Positions 61,060 through 64,000 of a stretch of 64,000 nucleotides of DNA are shown here, one piece after another. This stretch comes from Sulfitobacter sp. EhC04 (GTDB taxonomy: Bacteria; Pseudomonadota; Alphaproteobacteria; Rhodobacterales; Rhodobacteraceae). Numbering within the stretch: position 1 is the stretch's first letter; each line of letters begins with the position of its first letter. Both the position numbers and the translations under genes were made by a program. The notes below the pieces were generated by a model. The model did no database searches and was not told the DNA's origin. It worked only from the letters and a program-made list of their open reading frames with translations. Location of the stretch: positions 23,949-87,948 of the forward strand of contig NZ_LXYI01000016.1 of the NCBI RefSeq assembly GCF_001650875.1, in the 5' to 3' direction.

Positions 61060-61770
61060 TCATTCCCCGTCCAGCGTCAGTGTGATCCGGTCCCCGGCAA
61101 ACCAAGTGCTGCCGAATTCCACCGGCCTGCCCTCCGGATCGACATTGACCGAGGTCGAAAACAACACCGGCGCACCCTCGGCGATTTGCAGATGCAGCGC
61201 CTGCGTGGCACTGGCCAGTTTCGCCTTCAGCCGGGTCGAGGCGCGGGTGTAATCGCGCACGCCCGAACGGCGCAGCGCCTCGGTGACCGACCCCGCCTCT
61301 TCCAGATACGCTGGCAAATCGGGAAAACGGGCCGCCGGAAAGACGCTGGTGAACACCGCGACAGGCAGGTCATCGGCCAATGACAGCCCATCGACCACAT
61401 GCACCTGTGCGCCGTCTGCCAGAGCCAGCAGGCTGCGCTCCGTGCCCGTGGCGCCGCGGGTCTGCATCGACAATATCCGCTTTGTCGGCACCCGTCCCGC
61501 CGAGGTCAGGTTCTGGTGAAACCGCACCCTTTTGCCGATGGGATAATCGGTCGGCACCTGGGTGACAAAAACCCCCGCACCGCGCCTTGCAAAGACCACG
61601 CCATCCTCGGCCAGAGCCGCCAGCGCATGGCGCACGGTATGCCGGTTCACCCCGAAACGCGCCGCCAGCACGGCTTCGGTCGGCAGCTTGTCACCGGGGG
61701 CGTATTGCCCTGCGCTGATTTCGCCGCGCAGCGTGGTTGCGATGGATCTCCAGATCGGTGTGCGGGCCAT
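61060..61770 (-). CDS. phnF: Phosphonate metabolism regulator PhnF (GntR/HutC family)
   Basis: A 236-aa regulator. The N-terminal winged helix is TEAVLAARFGVNRHTVRHALAALAEDGVVFARRGAG (about 31-66). The UTRA ligand domain follows, with RVRFHQNLTSAGRVPTKRIL and VLFSTSVNVDPEGRPVEFGSTWF. It is divergent from phnGHI and probably represses the C-P lyase operon from the inverted repeat between them. Confidence 0.9.
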   Translation of the reverse strand: MARTPIWRSIATTLRGEISAGQYAPGDKLPTEAVLAARFGVNRHTVRHALAALAEDGVVFARRGAGVFVTQVPTDYPIGKRVRFHQNLTSAGRVPTKRILSMQTRGATGTERSLLALADGAQVHVVDGLSLADDLPVAVFTSVFPAARFPDLPAYLEEAGSVTEALRRSGVRDYTRASTRLKAKLASATQALHLQIAEGAPVLFSTSVNVDPEGRPVEFGSTWFAGDRITLTLDGE

Positions 61771-61826
61771 GTGTCACCAAAGTTTCACAGTTGCGGGGCT
61801 TGTGTCAGAGCGGCGAATCCGCCATC

Positions 61827-61858
61827 ATTTGTCTAGTTGTATAGAATTGTAGACAAAT
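61827..61858. promoter_or_regulatory. Candidate PhnF operator
   Basis: ATTTGTCTA (61827-61835) and TAGACAAAT (61850-61858) form a perfect 9-bp inverted repeat with a 14-base spacer that itself contains TTGTATAGAA. It lies 16 bases before phnG and 57 bases from phnF, placed to control both. Confidence 0.62.
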
Positions 61859-61873
61859 CCACAAGGTGTCTAG

Positions 61874-62329
61874 ATGACCGTCATTCAAGACCTGAACGCA
61901 GACCGCAAGCAATGGATGAGCCTGCTGGCCAAATGCGATGCCGCAGAACTGGATGGCGCATGGCGCGCCCTGGACCGCAGCTTTGACCACCAGGTGCTGC
62001 GCGCGCCCGAAGTTGGCAGCGTTATGGTCCGCGGCCGCGCGGGCGCAGTGGGTGCCCCTTTTAACCTGGGCGAAATCACTGTCACCCGCTGCTCTGTCCG
62101 CCTGTCATCCGGGCAGGACGGGCACGCCTATGTGCAGGGCCGCGACAAGACAAAGGCCCTGCGTGCCGCCCTGCTTGATGCCGGGATGCAGACATCGGCC
62201 GCCAGCGACATCCGTGACAAGGTGCTGACGCCGCTGTCAACGGCGGCGACCCACCGCCAGACCACCCGCGCGGCCAAAGCCGCCGCGACCAAGGTCGATT
62301 TCTTTACCATGGCACGGGGAGAAGACTGA
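61874..62329 (+). CDS. phnG: C-P lyase system subunit PhnG
   Basis: A 151-aa protein with RAPEVGSVMVRGRAGAVGAPFNLGEITVTRCSVRL and GHAYVQGRDKTKALRAALLDA, typical of PhnG. It is part of the PhnGHIJ core complex that activates phosphonates for cleavage. ATG at 61874 lies directly after a TGTCTAG sequence in the operator area. The stop overlaps the phnH start by one base. Confidence 0.93.
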   Translation: MTVIQDLNADRKQWMSLLAKCDAAELDGAWRALDRSFDHQVLRAPEVGSVMVRGRAGAVGAPFNLGEITVTRCSVRLSSGQDGHAYVQGRDKTKALRAALLDAGMQTSAASDIRDKVLTPLSTAATHRQTTRAAKAAATKVDFFTMARGED

Positions 62330-62889
62330 TGCAGACCCAGGCCCTCACCGGCGGATTCGCCGACGCCCCGATCGAGGCAGCAACCGCCTTTCGCGCGATC
62401 ATGCAGGTCATGGCGCGACCGGGCGACATCGAAACCCTCGCAGGGGCCAGGCCCCCGGCACCGCTTTCCGCCGCCGCCGGGACGTTGATCCTGACGCTGT
62501 GCGATCCGGATACGCCGATCTTTCTGGCACCGGGCCATAACACGCCGCAGATCAGGGATTGGATCACCTTCCACACCGGCGCGCCCTTTGCCGAGGCAGC
62601 AACAGCGCGTTTTGCCCTTGGCGCATGGGGCGCACTGACCCCATTTGCCTTTGCCATCGGCACCTCGGAATATCCCGACCGTTCCGCCACGCTGATTGTC
62701 GAAATGGCACATCTTGAACCATCCGGCGCCACGTTGCGCGGACCCGGCATCAAGGATACCGCAAATCTGTCATTGCCCGACCTCAAACGGTTTCAGGACA
62801 ATGCCGCCTTGTTCCCGCTGGGTCATGATTACTTCTTCACCACGGGCGCGCGTGTCGCGGCACTGCCCCGCAGCACAAAGGTGTCCTGA
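62329..62889 (+). CDS. phnH: C-P lyase system subunit PhnH
   Basis: A 186-aa protein with GGFADAPIEAATAFRAIMQVMARPGDIETL near the N terminus, LILTLCDPDTPIFLAP and GPGIKDTANLSLPDL, the PhnH hallmarks. The start and stop each overlap a neighbour by one base, so phnG-phnH-phnI are tightly coupled. Confidence 0.94.
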   Translation: MQTQALTGGFADAPIEAATAFRAIMQVMARPGDIETLAGARPPAPLSAAAGTLILTLCDPDTPIFLAPGHNTPQIRDWITFHTGAPFAEAATARFALGAWGALTPFAFAIGTSEYPDRSATLIVEMAHLEPSGATLRGPGIKDTANLSLPDLKRFQDNAALFPLGHDYFFTTGARVAALPRSTKVS

Positions 62890-63974
62890 TGTATGTCGCC
62901 GTGAAGGGAGGCGAGCGCGCCATCGACAACGCGCATGCCTGGCTCGCCGAAGAACGTCGCGGAGACAGCGACGTAGATGAACTGTCCGTCGCCCAGATCC
63001 GGGAACAACTGAAACTCGCCGTGAACCGGGTCATGGCGGAAGGGTCTCTTTTCGATCCCGACCTGGCCGCGCTGGCCATCAAACAGGCGCGCGGCGACCT
63101 GATCGAGGCCATCTTCCTGATCCGCGCCTATCGCACCACCCTGCCCCGCTTCGGTGCCTCAAATGCCATCGACACCGGCGCAATGCGCTGCGACCGCCGC
63201 GTCTCGGCCACGTTCAAGGACGCACCGGGCGGGCAATTGCTGGGCCCGACTTTCGACTACACACACCGTTTGCTCGACTTCAAACTGGCCGCTGAAGGCG
63301 ATGTGCCGCCCGCACCGGAGAAGCCCGCCGATCCCGCGCGGACACCCCATATCATGGCGTTCCTGGATCGGGAAAATCTGATCCAGACCGAGAAAGCTGG
63401 CGCGAAGACACCCCCCGACCTGACCCGCGAACCGCTCGAATTGCCCGCTGATCGGCCCTTACGCCTGCAGTCCCTGACGCGCGGCGACGAAGGCTTCATC
63501 CTAGGCATGGCCTATTCGACCCAGCGCGGCTACGCCCGCAACCACGCCTTCGTGGCGGAACTGCGCATCGGCACTGTCGCCGTGGAAATGGACATTCCCG
63601 AATTGGGATTCGCGATCGAGATCGGCGAGATCGAGGTGACCGAATGCGAAACCGTAAACCAGTTCAAAGGCTCCAGGACCGAACCACCGCAGTTCACGCG
63701 CGGCTATGGCCTGGTTTTCGGCATGACCGAACGCAAGGCGATCTCCATGGCCCTGGTGGACCGGGCCCTGCGATGGAAAGAGCTCGGAGAAGACAACTTG
63801 GGCGCCCCGGCCCAGGACGAGGAATTCGTGCTGAGCCATGCTGACAATATCCAGGCCACCGGGTTCCTGGAGCACATCAAACTGCCCCACTATGTGGATT
63901 TCCAATCCGAACTTGAACTGATCCGAAAATTGCGCCGCGCAGTTTCGGAAACAACCAGGAAAGCCGCCGAATGA
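62889..63974 (+). CDS. phnI: C-P lyase system subunit PhnI
   Basis: A 361-aa protein beginning MYVAVKGGERAIDNAHAWLAEERRG, with QARGDLIEAIFLIRAYRTTLPRFG and MRCDRRVSATFKDAPGGQLLGPTFDYTHRLLDF. The C-terminal part has ECETVNQFKG and GYGLVFGMTERKAISMALVDRAL. PhnI couples the phosphonate to ATP-derived ribose triphosphate. The length is normal. It overlaps phnJ by 4 bases. Confidence 0.95.
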   Translation: MYVAVKGGERAIDNAHAWLAEERRGDSDVDELSVAQIREQLKLAVNRVMAEGSLFDPDLAALAIKQARGDLIEAIFLIRAYRTTLPRFGASNAIDTGAMRCDRRVSATFKDAPGGQLLGPTFDYTHRLLDFKLAAEGDVPPAPEKPADPARTPHIMAFLDRENLIQTEKAGAKTPPDLTREPLELPADRPLRLQSLTRGDEGFILGMAYSTQRGYARNHAFVAELRIGTVAVEMDIPELGFAIEIGEIEVTECETVNQFKGSRTEPPQFTRGYGLVFGMTERKAISMALVDRALRWKELGEDNLGAPAQDEEFVLSHADNIQATGFLEHIKLPHYVDFQSELELIRKLRRAVSETTRKAAE

Positions 63975-64000
63975 GCCCGCTGTCCCCCTCACCCCCAACC
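63971..64000 (+). CDS. phnJ: Start of C-P lyase PhnJ (partial, runs off the right edge)
   Basis: ATG at 63971 overlaps the phnI stop as ATGA and stays open to the window end (MSPLSPSPPT). The next gene after phnI in C-P lyase operons is phnJ, whose proteins start with a short variable tail. The ten residues themselves prove nothing, so the name rests on order. Confidence 0.6.
   Translation, partial: MSPLSPSPPT

Noticed and set aside
1..64000. CRISPR array, prophage, insertion sequence with transposase, rRNA operon
   Set aside because: No regularly spaced short repeats, phage structural or integrase genes, transposase motifs or rRNA sequence were seen. The three-copy array at 41.3 kb has unequal spacing and gene-derived units, so it is not a CRISPR.

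Overview
The window reads as chromosomal DNA of a marine alphaproteobacterium of the Roseobacter group (Rhodobacterales). The grounds are high GC with GC-ending codons, many ABC uptake systems with periplasmic binding proteins, and genes typical of the group: dimethylglycine-type FAD dehydrogenase, sulfopropanediol dehydrogenase (HpsN) with sulfopyruvate decarboxylase, a C-P lyase locus, fructose frcBCAK and Entner-Doudoroff genes. The placement is inference; no rRNA or other phylogenetic marker lies in the window.

Layout. 1-4.5 kb: end of an unknown gene with a strong terminator, then GST and a tightly overlapping run of aldo/keto reductase, FAD amine oxidase, DUF938 methyltransferase and GH25 lysozyme lipoprotein. 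4.5-11.7 kb (minus): dimethylglycine/sarcosine dehydrogenase-like enzyme, FAD-linked oxidase, gamma-glutamyltransferase, 2-hydroxyacid dehydrogenase. 11.7-15 kb: SH3 protein, quinone oxidoreductase, BON-MscS channel, tRNA-Gln(UUG). 15.2-25.8 kb: a polyamine-type ABC transporter with class III aminotransferase and creatinase, divergent from a DoeA-like ectoine hydrolase and an ArgE-like deacetylase. 26-28.4 kb: UDP-sugar epimerase and dehydrogenase. 28.6-33.5 kb: hpsN-comD-comE, then a MarR regulator divergent from a 3-hydroxybenzoate-hydroxylase-like enzyme. 33.5-36.4 kb: fructokinase and phosphoglucomutase. 36.5-45 kb: LuxR regulator, second polyamine-type ABC transporter, an amidohydrolase preceded by two decayed copies of its own 5' end, and a flavin monooxygenase. 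44.9-54.3 kb: D-lyxose isomerase, ROK repressor, frcBCAK, 2-hydroxyacid dehydrogenase, eda-edd. 54.5-64 kb: phnCDEE, a truncated acetyltransferase, an AT-rich insert with a KAP-type P-loop NTPase, then phnF divergent from phnGHI and the start of phnJ.

How the genes fit together. The window is mainly scavenging of small organic N, S and P compounds: creatine/ectoine/polyamine-like solutes, betaine-derived methylamines, sulfonates and phosphonates. A fructose module (Frc import, fructokinase, Entner-Doudoroff enzymes) is interleaved. A near-matching 26-bp site lies upstream of both fructokinase and the frc operon, which suggests one ROK (FrcR-type) regulon. Binding proteins in the frc and phn operons are separated from their permeases by intrinsic terminator hairpins.

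Least ordinary items: (i) the AT-rich KAP NTPase insert at about 58.8-61.05 kb, which ends a truncated phosphonate acetyltransferase gene and carries a 13-bp inverted repeat near its edges; (ii) the 41.3-41.8 kb array, where a double-hairpin element and the amidohydrolase 5' end occur three times as start-stop-coupled reading frames; (iii) the creatinase/DoeA/deacetylase/aminotransferase/ABC cluster; (iv) a perfect 19-bp inverted repeat at 51.73 kb.
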